Shown: positions 9,271-18,543 of the stretch, in pieces
How positions within the stretch are numbered: position 1 is the first letter of the stretch
Layout of the letters: every line of letters starts with the position of its first letter
DNA from: Virgibacillus sp. AGTR
GTDB lineage: Bacteria; Bacillota; Bacilli; Bacillales; Amphibacillaceae
Length of the DNA: 64,000 bases
Direction of reading: 5' to 3'
Assembly: GCF_016919725.2 (NCBI RefSeq)
Contig: NZ_JAJERH010000004.1
Location: 1 to 64,000, forward strand
The notes under the pieces: generated by a model
Seen by the model: only the letters and a program-made list of their open reading frames with translations
The model's database searches: none
What the model was told of the DNA's origin: nothing
Translations under genes and position numbers: made by a program

Positions 9271-9333
9271 GGTTAGAATATCCCTCCTCTCCATGGGACG
9301 TAGAGGAGTAAGTGTACGATTACACTTCTAACC
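9271..9333 (+). ncRNA. Three-way-junction RNA element
   Basis: Three perfect helices can form together: outer GGTTAGAA (9271-9278) with TTCTAACC (9326-9333), CTCCTCT (9284-9290) with AGAGGAG (9302-9308), and GTGT (9312-9315) with ACAC (9322-9325). Few bases are left unpaired. It starts 2 nt after the 9268 stop and is followed 40 nt later by a terminator, so it would lie at the 3' end of that transcript. Function unknown. Confidence 0.4.
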
Positions 9334-9369
9334 ACCAAAGGTTCTGTGTATCAATTGCATTGACTACTA

Positions 9370-9405
9370 AAAACCGGTACGAAATTTCGTACCGGTTTTC
9401 TTTTC
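9370..9405 (+). terminator. Rho-independent terminator
   Basis: Perfect 15-bp palindrome centred on GAAATTTC, flanked by AAAA and followed by TTTTCTTTTC. Confidence 0.85.
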
Positions 9406-9709
9406 TAATGAACAAAGCAACAGACCACACACCTGACGCACACCGCGGCGTATAACGGTGATACCTCTCATGCGCACCCCATGGACATGTTACACACAAA
9501 GCATCTTTTTATATATTATATGTGCACGGTGTACGATACGTGATACGCATAAGCACACAAAAAAACAACAGCCAGATCGTGTCATTATATTAAAAGGCAA
9601 TCACCACGAATCATTTGGCGGTCAGTTGAACGCCTTAAAAGTAAACGAAAACAAGGACAACATGCAGATCAATGCTATCCCTACTATTCATAATAAGGAG
9701 GGGAATAAC
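9400..9709. other. Intergenic region, no gene supported
   Basis: A frame from 9458 joins the gene at 9710, but its upstream part has biased, unlikely composition (Cys, His, Thr). A short stretch near 9590-9640 reads like protein (KGNHHESFGGQLNALKV) and may be a relic. No clear promoter. Confidence 0.3.
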
Positions 9710-9874
9710 TTGAGAAAAAAGTATATTCTATGGGTTACGAGAAAAGATGAATTTGGATACGGTTCCTATTGGTACGGTTGGAGCTGTAACTTAATTTTAA
9801 GTTACGAAGAGGCCGTTAAAAAAAGAGAACAGATTGTTAACAAGTTCGATGATGTAACCATCGTTGAATTTTAG
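9710..9874 (+). CDS. Small hypothetical protein
   Basis: 54 residues from a TTG start preceded by AAGGAGGGG at 6 nt, which decides the start over longer in-frame options. The sequence alternates aromatic strands (KKYILWVTRKDEFGYGSYW) and a helix (LSYEEAVKKREQIVNKF). It looks like a small alpha/beta domain. Not recognised. Confidence 0.55.
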   Translation: MRKKYILWVTRKDEFGYGSYWYGWSCNLILSYEEAVKKREQIVNKFDDVTIVEF

Positions 9875-10427
9875 CAGACAGAAATCTCTTTCCGATTTTT
9901 TATGATTCAAGAAAACCTGGTTCTCTCCTCGTTTTTCATTTAGTTGTTTGGAATAAATGTAGAATTTATTTTTGATCGTTTTAATAGATTAATTTTCAGT
10001 TCCCTAAATAATAAGTAAAAACCTTTATTAATCCCTTTTTCAATATCATAGATCAAAACAATAATATAAAAACATGAATAAAAATACTTACTGAAGCCTG
10101 TTCTATCAGTATTCCTTTTTAAAATATGTAACCGAATTAACAAAATACCATTCGATACTACATTATCAACGCTGAATCCTTTAAATTAACAAATTTATAT
10201 TCTAAATTAACATGTTTATATTAAAACTTCACAACAAGTAACGTTAAATTCACAGACACTCTAGTGTTAATAAATGAGGGTTTAGCTTTTAAACCCTCTT
10301 ATTCAAATGCCGTTTTCTATTATTTTTTCTCATTAAATCCATCTCAGTTATTTTAATAAAAAAATATTTCACGACAAATAAACTTTGACACTTGCGCCAA
10401 AGCATCCGAATTTTTGTTTTATGAGAC
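9875..10427. other. AT-rich intergenic region with one hairpin
   Basis: Very AT-rich. GAGGGTTTA/TAAACCCTC at 10276-10298 could terminate transcription from either side. The only open frame (minus strand, about 67 codons) has no ribosome binding site and is not called. Confidence 0.4.
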
Positions 10428-11744
10428 TTAAGTAAAAACAAATCTCATATTTATCGTATCAATATATTGTTTAACCTGTTCCATCCAGTCAGCTAAATAT
10501 GAGTTCTTTCTGATTAATTTTGTGTAATTATTCTCTAATTTTCGAATGGTTGTAGTCAAAGTATGAACAATATTATGTATTGTATCTTTTAGATTATTAT
10601 TATGCTGCTCACTCGCCTCATTGATCTCTCCTCGATTAGATTCTTTTTTATGCACCCTAGATGTCACCCAATTCCTACACCAGCTTTCAAGTACTTCAGC
10701 AATAGACTGATGCTCCAAGATAAGTTGTTCGGACTCAGACTTTATATCTGTACGTGCAATCTCTACTAAAGATTGGATTGTATCCGCCTGATGTTGGTGC
10801 TTCGCCATTTCCTCTGCCATTACAGAAAATAAAACGGCGCTAAAATAAGCTGATAATGCTCCAGTATCCTCATTTTCATCCAATACCTTATATAAAGACT
10901 TAGATAGTTTTACTAAAGCCTTTTCGTAAACATATCGCGCTATATTCATCATTGTATCTATTAAGCCAGTTACATTACGATTTTCTTTTGTTACTTGCTT
11001 TGCGCCTGTGATTAGAGAATTAAACACATATTTTGCGACGCGCTCTATTTCTATACAATAATCATCTGATACATAGTCCTCGAATCCATGTTCAAATAGA
11101 ACCTTTCTTAACTCGAAACGCTCTGTATGGTTATGCACCACCTGTTCTAAATAAGATGCATCAAAGGAAACTCGAATGACCTCTTTTTTAAGAAAAAAAC
11201 TGGTCGCCAAAGAAACCTTTAATTTGCTACTAAAGATGGTATTAATTTCTTCTATTGTACGATATAACGTAGATTTACTTGGGATTAGTCCTGTAGAAAC
11301 CTCATCTCGATATACAAAATTAGATACTCTTAAAGATGCAGTAGTTTTATTAGAAAGGGAAACATCCATTACTGCAGTTAAAATAATTCTCTTCGCATAT
11401 ACTGATAGCGTTTGAAATTCCTTGGAATACAAAAACCCGTACTTTTTTCCATACTTATCCCCTTTATTATAAAATAGAGAGGATTTCCCAAGCACCATTA
11501 CGTATGGGAAATCGGGATCGGAATTATCTACTTTTAATATATGCTTTCCTCTTTTTAATGAAGTGAATTTATGTATTATCTCTTTTACATACTTCTTGGT
11601 TGTCCCTACTCGCTTTGATAGAGTAGAAATATCGATTCGTAACCGACCATTCCAATCCGTATTTCTAATCATCTCTAGTATTATATCTATTTCTTTAGCA
11701 GATGCTTTTTTCAACAAAAAATTGTATACATCTTCATATATCAT
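10428..11744 (-). CDS. Large protein of the replication locus, iteron-proximal
   Basis: 438 residues. The N-terminal third resembles tandem winged-helix segments (RLRIDISTLSKRVGTTKKYV) of plasmid initiators. The C-terminal third is long helix (SEQLILEHQSIAEVL, TTTIRKLENNYTKLI). Its start lies about 65 nt from the nearest of nine iterons, which separate it from the codirectional RepA-like gene. It could be a second initiator, a helicase-loader-like helper or a copy-number regulator. I do not recognise a named family. Confidence 0.6.
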   Translation of the reverse strand: MIYEDVYNFLLKKASAKEIDIILEMIRNTDWNGRLRIDISTLSKRVGTTKKYVKEIIHKFTSLKRGKHILKVDNSDPDFPYVMVLGKSSLFYNKGDKYGKKYGFLYSKEFQTLSVYAKRIILTAVMDVSLSNKTTASLRVSNFVYRDEVSTGLIPSKSTLYRTIEEINTIFSSKLKVSLATSFFLKKEVIRVSFDASYLEQVVHNHTERFELRKVLFEHGFEDYVSDDYCIEIERVAKYVFNSLITGAKQVTKENRNVTGLIDTMMNIARYVYEKALVKLSKSLYKVLDENEDTGALSAYFSAVLFSVMAEEMAKHQHQADTIQSLVEIARTDIKSESEQLILEHQSIAEVLESWCRNWVTSRVHKKESNRGEINEASEQHNNNLKDTIHNIVHTLTTTIRKLENNYTKLIRKNSYLADWMEQVKQYIDTINMRFVFT

Positions 11745-11810
11745 AGTATTCCCCTACCTATTTCCCTCTGTTAACAACAATTTACACCATTAAAAGATAG
11801 AATTCTATAC

Positions 11811-12263
11811 TGTACCACTACGGACATTTGACAACTCAAAATTGTCTTCTATTGTACCTTCACGGACACTTAAATTCCAAATAAATTGTCGAATATTGGC
11901 AGGAATACTGTACCTTCACGGACACTTAAACTTGCTTGTAGATTGTCTAATTTAAGAAGAAAACACTGTACCTCCACGGACACTTCTTTTTTTACTTTTT
12001 TCGACTTACTAAAGTCCTATTGTACCTTCACGGACGCTTTGGTTTTAAAAGTCTTATATAAAGGGGATCGTATTTTTGCTTACTACTGTACCAGTACGGA
12101 CACTATAATTTTTATATTTGGACTCTTTTCATCACTTACTGTACCTCCACGGACACTTCCGATTCCTTTTATGTCTATGAACCCATCATTAAATTACTGT
12201 ACCTCCACGGACACTTAAAAATTAATGAAATTTCATTCCGATACTGTACTATTACGGACACTT
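11811..12263 (+). repeat. Nine 19-bp iterons, probable replication origin
   Basis: Direct repeats with consensus TGTACCTYCACGGACACTT start at 11811, 11853, 11909, 11967, 12021, 12087, 12140, 12198 and 12245. Spacing is 42-66 bp. All copies point the same way; TGTAC and ACGGAC are invariant while the middle YNNY varies. The array lies between two replication genes in AT-rich DNA, the classic layout of an iteron-controlled theta origin. Which protein binds it is inferred. Confidence 0.85.
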
Positions 12264-12299
12264 TATTCCGAAAAAAATTTTAAAAAAAATTATCCCCAA

Positions 12300-12332
12300 A
12301 AAAAATCTCCACTTTAAAGGGAGTTTTTTTGT
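12300..12332. terminator. Terminator downstream of the RepA-like gene
   Basis: CTCC-ACTTTAAAG-GGAG hairpin with a run of A on one side and T on the other, directly after the minus-strand stop codon at 12334. It would insulate the iterons from rep transcription. Confidence 0.6.
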
Positions 12333-12333
12333 T

Positions 12334-13530
12334 TTATTCTATATCACTAAAAGAAAGTTGTTTTATTCTTCTACTAACGTCAATATAATCTTTTTTGCCT
12401 AACACATCTTTTAACCAATCTGTTATTTCAATTACTAATTTTGTGTACGATCTTCCTTCTTTAATAAAAGAGAATGTTTTTATTATATCGATGCTTTTTA
12501 ACTCCTCACACCCCTTTTCTACTACCGCTTTGTTTTTTGGATTCCTATCTTCTAAAAATAAAGTACCATAAACTTCTACAAGAGGTATTTCAAAAACCCC
12601 ATCCGATTTGATGTATCTACTTGTACTTTCCATACTTGCTATTCCCGATATCATTACATATAGAGCCTGAGCCGATTCTACATCTAACTCATTAAATACT
12701 GCGATGCTGATAAAAGTGTAATATCCATGGGTAAAGGACTTTTCAATATGTGGGGAAAATTGAATCCTATACTGCTTTGCATTAACATCTCCCGATTTCG
12801 TCAGCTCTATTGTGGACTCATCCGCTATAATTAAATCAAATCTTTCTGTCTTTACACGCTTTCCTGTTTCGATTTCATGTGCCTCCTGAAAAACAACAGA
12901 AGTGTTTCGTAGCTTTTCTAAGGAACTCCTTACAATTTGATATTGCTTACCACCCATCCCCATATCAAGTCTATCTACAATCTGGTACTCCGTAAATGTT
13001 ACCCATTCACCGTAATTTTGTTCTTCCCATATAGAGAACAATGCAAATAGCGTCTTAGCATCAGCCATTGTTAGCATGTGACCTAAGTTATTTTGGTAAG
13101 TCATTTTACGAATACCCTCTTTATCTATCTTTATGTAACCTTCTTTTTTAGCTTGGTCTTTTCTTTTTTTCGACCCTCCAACGAAATATGGCGCATGCGT
13201 AAGTAAATTTGTTTCAATTCTGTTTGTCTTTTTATTCTTTTCTCTACGATACTCTTTTGCTTTTTGAACTACTTTCTTACAGGTATCTAATAGTTGAGAA
13301 CCCTTTGTTATTTCTTCATCTGATATATCCGATTTATATAGAGCTAACTCATCATTTGTTAGTTGATTTATTGCTTCTTCGTAATCTTTTATTCTATACT
13401 TGCGTGACTTTTCTATCTCACTTGCTATTTTTGGTATTCCATCAATATATCCATAGGGATTATCCTCTATCATACTACTCACTTCTTTTTTTACATGCAT
13501 AAGTAGTTTCAAAACCGGTTTTTTGAGCAT
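12334..13530 (-). CDS. RepA/TrfA-like plasmid replication initiator
   Basis: 398 residues from ATG 13530, which has GGAGGG 6 nt upstream; the open frame extends further but without support. The central region (GHMLTMADAKTLFALFSIWEE, then WVTFTEYQIVDRLDMGMGG, YQIVRSSLEKLRNTSVVF) has the winged-helix pattern of RepA/TrfA-type initiators. A second winged-helix-like region follows (GYYTFISIAVFNELDVESAQ). The nine iterons begin about 70 nt past its stop. It likely binds them to open the origin and load the host helicase. Family assignment is by pattern. Confidence 0.75.
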   Translation of the reverse strand: MLKKPVLKLLMHVKKEVSSMIEDNPYGYIDGIPKIASEIEKSRKYRIKDYEEAINQLTNDELALYKSDISDEEITKGSQLLDTCKKVVQKAKEYRREKNKKTNRIETNLLTHAPYFVGGSKKRKDQAKKEGYIKIDKEGIRKMTYQNNLGHMLTMADAKTLFALFSIWEEQNYGEWVTFTEYQIVDRLDMGMGGKQYQIVRSSLEKLRNTSVVFQEAHEIETGKRVKTERFDLIIADESTIELTKSGDVNAKQYRIQFSPHIEKSFTHGYYTFISIAVFNELDVESAQALYVMISGIASMESTSRYIKSDGVFEIPLVEVYGTLFLEDRNPKNKAVVEKGCEELKSIDIIKTFSFIKEGRSYTKLVIEITDWLKDVLGKKDYIDVSRRIKQLSFSDIE

Positions 13531-14032
13531 TAAAATCCCTCCAAAATAACTATCGTATTTATATATTAAATCAAAAGTGAAAATATTAACATCCCTATAA
13601 AGCAAAAATAGCCCCTATACTAATTAGAAGCCATTCCCTATATGTTATCTATCTTCTACTTTATAAAAGTTCACATTATATATTTATTTTTATTAAATAT
13701 ATCCGTAATATTACAATTGTTTTCTATTATTCTAGTTTATTTATACGGAACTTGCTACCATTTCATATATCCAAAGCAAATTCTTAACGATGACCGGGGT
13801 TCGTCACAAATTTGTGGTTTGAGCCTCCTGCATCGTAGCAGTATTCAAAGGTGAATTTGTGACCCAACTTTGAGTGAGTAAATATCTGCCTCCCCTTATA
13901 TATACCCAAATATGATTAAGATTTCAAAGAATCTTTTCTGTGGCTGATTTATTGTCATAGACCCATACTTTCTGCTTATTGTAATTTTTCTAACAATAAT
14001 GTTTAATATGCGTTAAGGAGGAGGTGAAAACA
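13531..14032. other. AT-rich intergenic region with a long structured hairpin
   Basis: Holds the leader of the rep gene and of the secreted protein at 14033. At 13803-13863 GTCACAAATT pairs with AATTTGTGAC, and inside it TTGA/TCAA and CTGC/GCAG pairs stack in order, giving one long hairpin. It could be an IS end, a regulatory RNA or a small repeat element. No gene is supported. Confidence 0.45.
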
Positions 14033-14422
14033 ATGTTCAAAAAATGTTTCGCTGCTTTCGTGATGTCCTTTGCACTCGTTTTTGCATTTACTGGGATTTC
14101 ATCAACGGTATTTGCGGATGACGGGACTATTCAAAACATAAGAGCATTTCAATTCGCTACAGGTGATGGACAATGGGACGGATATGTGTCAAGTTCCAGC
14201 CCGTTTGATGTGAACATTGAAGTTGATGCGCCATACGCTGCTACAATTATGGTTCGTTTGTGTAACGCTAATACAGGAAACTGCACAAAGTACAAGTGGT
14301 TGACACAAGCGAATAGAACTGAATTTCTCAGCATGTTACCAGGAACATACTACGGTGACATTATTACAGCGGGATTTAATGAAACATCTGGTACTGTGAT
14401 TTATAGAGGTGGTTTTGATTAA
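14033..14422 (+). CDS. Small secreted protein
   Basis: About 129 residues from ATG 14033; AAGGAGG lies 11 nt upstream, whereas the GTG at 14024 is too close. A clear signal peptide (FKKCFAAFVMSFALVFAFTG) ends near STVFA-DDG. The mature part is beta-rich with two cysteines (RLCNANTGNCTKYKW) and a C-terminal GGFD. Not a known family to me; it resembles small secreted beta-sandwich proteins. Its last codons and 3' flank are duplicated 4.7 kb downstream. Confidence 0.65.
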   Translation: MFKKCFAAFVMSFALVFAFTGISSTVFADDGTIQNIRAFQFATGDGQWDGYVSSSSPFDVNIEVDAPYAATIMVRLCNANTGNCTKYKWLTQANRTEFLSMLPGTYYGDIITAGFNETSGTVIYRGGFD

Positions 14423-14474
14423 GCAACAATTTGGTATTCGTACTAATAATTTATAAGAGAAGAATCCATTTTGA
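14402..14474 (+). repeat. 73-bp direct repeat, left copy
   Basis: Identical over 73 bp, except one base, to 19087-19159. It covers the last six codons of the 14033 gene and its 3' flank. In this copy the sequence after TCCATTTTGA diverges, so the terminator hairpin is lost. The two copies bracket the bacteriocin cassette. Confidence 0.9.
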
Positions 14475-14663
14475 AAATTATATCCTAATTCTTTCATGTT
14501 AAGCGACAACATTCGACAACATTACTTTCAATTGTATGTTACATTATCAATACTTATTATATTTTTTGTAAATAATACATTAAATGTAAAGTATTGAATT
14601 TTTTGTAAAATTAAAGTATGATTAATTGGTATCAAAATAACTGGTAGAGAGGAGGTCATATAC

Positions 14664-14945
14664 ATGAAAAAAAGAACAATTACTTTTTTCTTAGCCGCTT
14701 TATTGATAATAGGTGCAATAGTACCTCTGTCAGTTTCAGCAGCTTCAACTTGGAATTATGGATACAACAAATCAACAATGCAGAATTATAATGAATACTA
14801 TCATTCTAGTTTAAGACATTCTAATTCTATGACAAAAAATGATGTTATGTATTTTTCTCCTGTTGCAAGCGGTGGATATTGGGCAAAGCTATATTTAGAT
14901 TACACTGGTCCTTACAGAGTTACTTATGCAAAATACGATCTCTAG
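14664..14945 (+). CDS. Lactococcin 972 family bacteriocin precursor
   Basis: 93 residues. Signal peptide (MKKRTITFFLAALLIIGAIV, cleavage near SVSA-AST) followed by a 66-residue mature part without Cys, rich in Tyr, Ser and His. The blocks YNEYYHSSLRHSNS and GGYWAKL match the YYHP...HSS...GKWAKA pattern of the lactococcin 972 family, which acts on septum formation through lipid II. AGAGGAGG precedes the ATG. The ABC and large membrane genes downstream are the usual immunity/export partners. Confidence 0.75.
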   Translation: MKKRTITFFLAALLIIGAIVPLSVSAASTWNYGYNKSTMQNYNEYYHSSLRHSNSMTKNDVMYFSPVASGGYWAKLYLDYTGPYRVTYAKYDL

Positions 14946-15016
14946 TTTAAAATCTTGTTTATACTTTTTACAGAAATATAAGTTTTTATGAATTAATTAA
15001 TATGAGCGAATATCAA

Positions 15017-15056
15017 GGGGGGATTTATATATTTAATATATAAATCCCCCGAAAAT
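15017..15056 (+). terminator. Strong intercistronic hairpin (attenuator or mRNA stabiliser)
   Basis: Perfect 14-bp stem with GGGGGATTTATATA on the left arm. It sits between the bacteriocin gene and its ABC gene and lacks a U tract. It could limit read-through, so that bacteriocin mRNA exceeds transporter mRNA. Confidence 0.6.
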
Positions 15057-15075
15057 ATTCTAAGGGGTTTTTAGT

Positions 15076-15699
15076 ATGATTCTAATAAAAAATATGAATA
15101 AAAAATTCAATGAGAAATCAATATTTGAAGATTTTAATTTAGAGATAAATTCCGGAGAATTTGTTGGAATAATTGGAAAGAGTGGAAAAGGTAAAACAAC
15201 TCTTTTAAATATAATTGGTACATTGGAGGAGGCTGATTCTGGAATAGTAAAGGTAATGGGTAAAGATATACATAAAAAAAGGATTAAGAGATATTTATTA
15301 AGGCATCACTTAGGGTTTATTTTTCAGAACTATGCTTTAATCGATAATGCATCAGTTAATGATAACTTAGAACTTGCACTGAAACATAAAAAAATTAGTA
15401 AAAAAGAAAAAATGGAATCTATAACCTTAGTACTAGAGGAAGTTGGCCTTAATAATTATAGTAAAGAAAAAGTCCATACTCTAAGTGGGGGAGAACAACA
15501 ACGTATCGCAATTGCGAGATTACTTTTAAAAGATCCTGATATAATTTTAGCAGATGAACCAACTGGATCATTGGATAACGAAAACCGGGATATTATTGTA
15601 TCGTTATTTAAGAATCTATATAAGCAAGGAAAAACAATTATAATGGTTACTCATGACAAAGACTTAGCCCATCATTTCTCTAAGGTAATACAATTATAA
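15076..15699 (+). CDS. ABC transporter ATPase, lactococcin 972 immunity/export type
   Basis: 207 residues with Walker A (GKSGKGKTTLLN), Q-loop (HLGFIFQNYALI), signature (HTLSGGEQQRIAIARLL), Walker B plus Glu (DIILADEPTGSLD) and H-loop (MVTHD). It belongs to the MacB/LolD-like group used by L972-type bacteriocin operons. The partner membrane protein is likely the 720-residue gene downstream. The two are separated by about 660 bp of decayed IS DNA, which is unusual for this operon. Confidence 0.85.
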   Translation: MILIKNMNKKFNEKSIFEDFNLEINSGEFVGIIGKSGKGKTTLLNIIGTLEEADSGIVKVMGKDIHKKRIKRYLLRHHLGFIFQNYALIDNASVNDNLELALKHKKISKKEKMESITLVLEEVGLNNYSKEKVHTLSGGEQQRIAIARLLLKDPDIILADEPTGSLDNENRDIIVSLFKNLYKQGKTIIMVTHDKDLAHHFSKVIQL

Positions 15700-15750
15700 A
15701 AAAAGTATTTCTGTAATTAAGGAATATGAGGGGAAATCGAAGTACATAAG

Positions 15751-15791
15751 AAAAAGCTCCTTTAGTTTTCACACAAATTGAGCTTTTTACG
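15751..15791 (+). terminator. Terminator after the ABC gene
   Basis: AAAAAGCTC pairs with GAGCTTTTT around a ~20-nt loop. With this present, the downstream membrane gene probably needs its own promoter. Confidence 0.6.
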
Positions 15792-15802
15792 CAAATCAAT
15801 GA

Positions 15803-16292
15803 AAGTCGTTAATAATCGATGTCGATGAGGCAAAGAAAAAACACACAGTTCTCGCTATCCATGATCAAAGAATAGATTTAGCGAATACTCTTCTTCTCCA
15901 TTGCGAGGGCTAAAACTCGTGCCTAGAGCTAATCATATGGTCGATATAAAAGGTATTAGTACCCTAACCATGATTGTTTTTTCGCTGAAGTTTTGCGATC
16001 TATGATTCTAAAAGGACCCACGTCATACCAAATCATTAAATTAGCGCGACTAAATATAATGGTGAATCAATCTCATCAAGATATTCCACATCTATCCAAT
16101 GTGCGTACGATCTATTAAAAATAAAAATCAGATTTTTATTTTTAAAAAAGCATGGAGTATCCGGTCATATTTTATTTATAAGGGATGGTCGCCGAAGGAA
16201 TTTTCGTGCGATTCGCCAAGAAAAATGGGAGAGTTTATTCACCCGTAACTTTGTTTAACCAAATTTATCAGTCGTTAGGAAGTGAAACTTGA
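15803..16292 (+). pseudogene. Decayed transposase DNA (possibly IS110-like)
   Basis: A frame at 15815-15913 reads IDVDEAKKKHTVLAIHDQ, like the N-terminal DEDD motif of IS110-family transposases, then stops. Short protein-like bits follow in several frames (KKHGVSGHILFIRDGRRRN, SPVTLFNQIYQSLG). No intact gene remains. The insertion splits the bacteriocin operon. The family name is tentative. Confidence 0.4.
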
Positions 16293-16360
16293 TCTTATCC
16301 ACAATGGATGGTTAAGAAAGCTTAAGAAAAATCTTAATTTATAGAGGAAGGAATTATAAT

Positions 16361-18523
16361 ATGAAAAGACTAATATTTCTTCTGTTGACTACAACTTTTT
16401 TAATTATAAGTTTTTTATCTGTTAAGCAGTTTGAATTTTTGCAGTTTCAATCATTTAATTATCATAATAATGAGGAAAAATGGAATATAAATATAGAAGA
16501 GGGGAATGCTGAGAGAAATAGATTAGAAAATTATCAATTATTAACAGAAGCTGCTAGAAAGGCTAAAGTAAACTTACAGCGTATTTCATATGAAAGAAAT
16601 AATGACAATAAAGATAAAATAGTATACTATGTGACCTTTTATGCTTCTGATACTTACTTTGAAGAAACAAATTTAAAGCTTAAAAACGGAAATTTACTAG
16701 ATGAAAACAGTAATGCTAATGATTTTTTATCAACTGTACAAACAAAAAACAAGCACCAAATAGGACAGTTAGAAATATTTCATAGTTTTGACCCAATTGA
16801 AATTCGTCCAATGATCGCTGCTGAAAAAACCAAAGACATAAAAGGAGTGTACACTCTAAATAACAAAGACAAAGCTAAAAGATTTAAAAAAATAGCGACT
16901 GATTATGGTTTTTTAGTCACAATATCAAATCAGCAAAATGAAACTTATTTTACAAATTATCCATATCAAGACATGATTTATATTGTAACTTTTGTTCTGT
17001 GTTTACTAATACTGTTGGCGATGCTATACGATATAGTTAAAGAGTATAAATCTATTGGTGTTAGGTATATGTTAGGCGATGCTCCCTTACATATATTAAT
17101 TTATTTATTTCTCAGATATACTAAAATCATCTTATGGTCATTGTTTGTTATGATAATAGGATTGGTAATATTTTTATACTATTATAATCAATATCAGCAA
17201 TTTTTACCTTTTTTGAATTTTTGGTTTGAAAATATTAAATTAATACTATTTATAATAGTTATTATAATTTTACTCGCATGGATAGGAACAAAGAGTATTC
17301 ATATTTCTCAAATGATTAAAAATAAAAAGCCAGTAAAATTAATATTCTTTATGAATATATTTGTCCGTCTTATATTAGCTGTTTTTCTTACTTTAGGTCT
17401 GCAACAAGTAGTTGGTACTTTTCAAGAATTAAAGTCAGCAAGTAATCAACAAGAAAAATGGGAAATATTAAAGGAATATTCATATTTAGGGGTTATAAAT
17501 GAACAGGAGTTTCTTGATTTTCAGAGTGAAGAAAAAAGGGATCGTTTTAGACAATTTTATAGAGAATTAGAATCTAATGGGGCTTTTTATATATCTCCAT
17601 CTATATTTTATTTAAATCCAGAATTGAAAAATAAAAATCAAGATCAAGATCTTAATACTAACCCTTGGGGAATGGAAGGAAGAAAAGTAGAAGTAGATAA
17701 GAATTACCTATTAATAAACCCAATATATGGTATTGATAATAAACAAGTTAAGATTTCAAAACCAAATGAGAATGAAATTATAGTTTTGGTGCCTCAAAAA
17801 TATCAAAAACACCAAGAGGCTATTGAGGAGGTAATCAGTAGAGATTATCATGGAGCTTTCAATCTAAATGATCCTAAAGCAGTTAACGTTAATATTATAT
17901 ATGTTAAAGATGACCAATCCTATTTTTCGTTCTCTCCTCAAATGGCTGCCGAAAATAACTATTACATAACTGATCCAATTGCTGTAGTTGTTAATTACAA
18001 ATTCGACCCAGTTTTATTGTCTAATACAATATCTAGAGGATACGGTTATTATACTAAAAATAGTAGTGAGCATAACCCATTTAAAGACACAAATGAGGCT
18101 TTAACTAAATACAAGTTAGATAATACTTGGGAAACAGTATCTATAGCTTATTCAAGTGTAGAACAAAAAATCGAAAACAACAAAGAAGCATTACAATTAA
18201 CTACTATTTATTGTATAATATTCTTAATATTAACAGCTGTTTTATTGTTTTTTTCAGCAATGTTCTATATAGAAATGAATAAACAATTACTAGCATTACA
18301 ATGGATTTTTGGTTATAGATTTCATGAAAAACATTTGTTCGTATATTTATCTATATTAGTTTTCTGGTATTTATCATTCATGATTTGTTACTCTATATTA
18401 AATAGCTTATCATTACTTATGATGATTACTATTGTATTACTTTGTTTTGATGTTATATTAGTTAGCATTATTTTCTTGACAAAAGAGTTCAAAATCACTA
18501 AGCAAATTTTAATTGAGAAGTAA
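16361..18523 (+). CDS. Bacteriocin-associated integral membrane protein (putative immunity/permease)
   Basis: 720 residues. N-terminal membrane segment (LIFLLLTTTFLIISFLSV), a ~180-residue extracytoplasmic domain, a cluster of four membrane helices at about 205-350 (MIYIVTFVLCLLILLAML, IILWSLFVMIIGLVIFLYYY), a second large outer domain, and three C-terminal helices. Size and topology match the seven-helix putative immunity protein (DUF1430 type) of lactococcin 972 clusters, the permease partner of the ABC ATPase. AGAGGAAGGA supports the ATG. Assignment rests on topology and context. Confidence 0.7.
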   Translation: MKRLIFLLLTTTFLIISFLSVKQFEFLQFQSFNYHNNEEKWNINIEEGNAERNRLENYQLLTEAARKAKVNLQRISYERNNDNKDKIVYYVTFYASDTYFEETNLKLKNGNLLDENSNANDFLSTVQTKNKHQIGQLEIFHSFDPIEIRPMIAAEKTKDIKGVYTLNNKDKAKRFKKIATDYGFLVTISNQQNETYFTNYPYQDMIYIVTFVLCLLILLAMLYDIVKEYKSIGVRYMLGDAPLHILIYLFLRYTKIILWSLFVMIIGLVIFLYYYNQYQQFLPFLNFWFENIKLILFIIVIIILLAWIGTKSIHISQMIKNKKPVKLIFFMNIFVRLILAVFLTLGLQQVVGTFQELKSASNQQEKWEILKEYSYLGVINEQEFLDFQSEEKRDRFRQFYRELESNGAFYISPSIFYLNPELKNKNQDQDLNTNPWGMEGRKVEVDKNYLLINPIYGIDNKQVKISKPNENEIIVLVPQKYQKHQEAIEEVISRDYHGAFNLNDPKAVNVNIIYVKDDQSYFSFSPQMAAENNYYITDPIAVVVNYKFDPVLLSNTISRGYGYYTKNSSEHNPFKDTNEALTKYKLDNTWETVSIAYSSVEQKIENNKEALQLTTIYCIIFLILTAVLLFFSAMFYIEMNKQLLALQWIFGYRFHEKHLFVYLSILVFWYLSFMICYSILNSLSLLMMITIVLLCFDVILVSIIFLTKEFKITKQILIEK

Positions 18524-18543
18524 ATAGAAACGGAGGAATTCTG

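Noticed and set aside
9940-10143. Minus-strand gene of 67 codons
   Set aside because: AT-rich, no ribosome binding site, no recognisable protein features.
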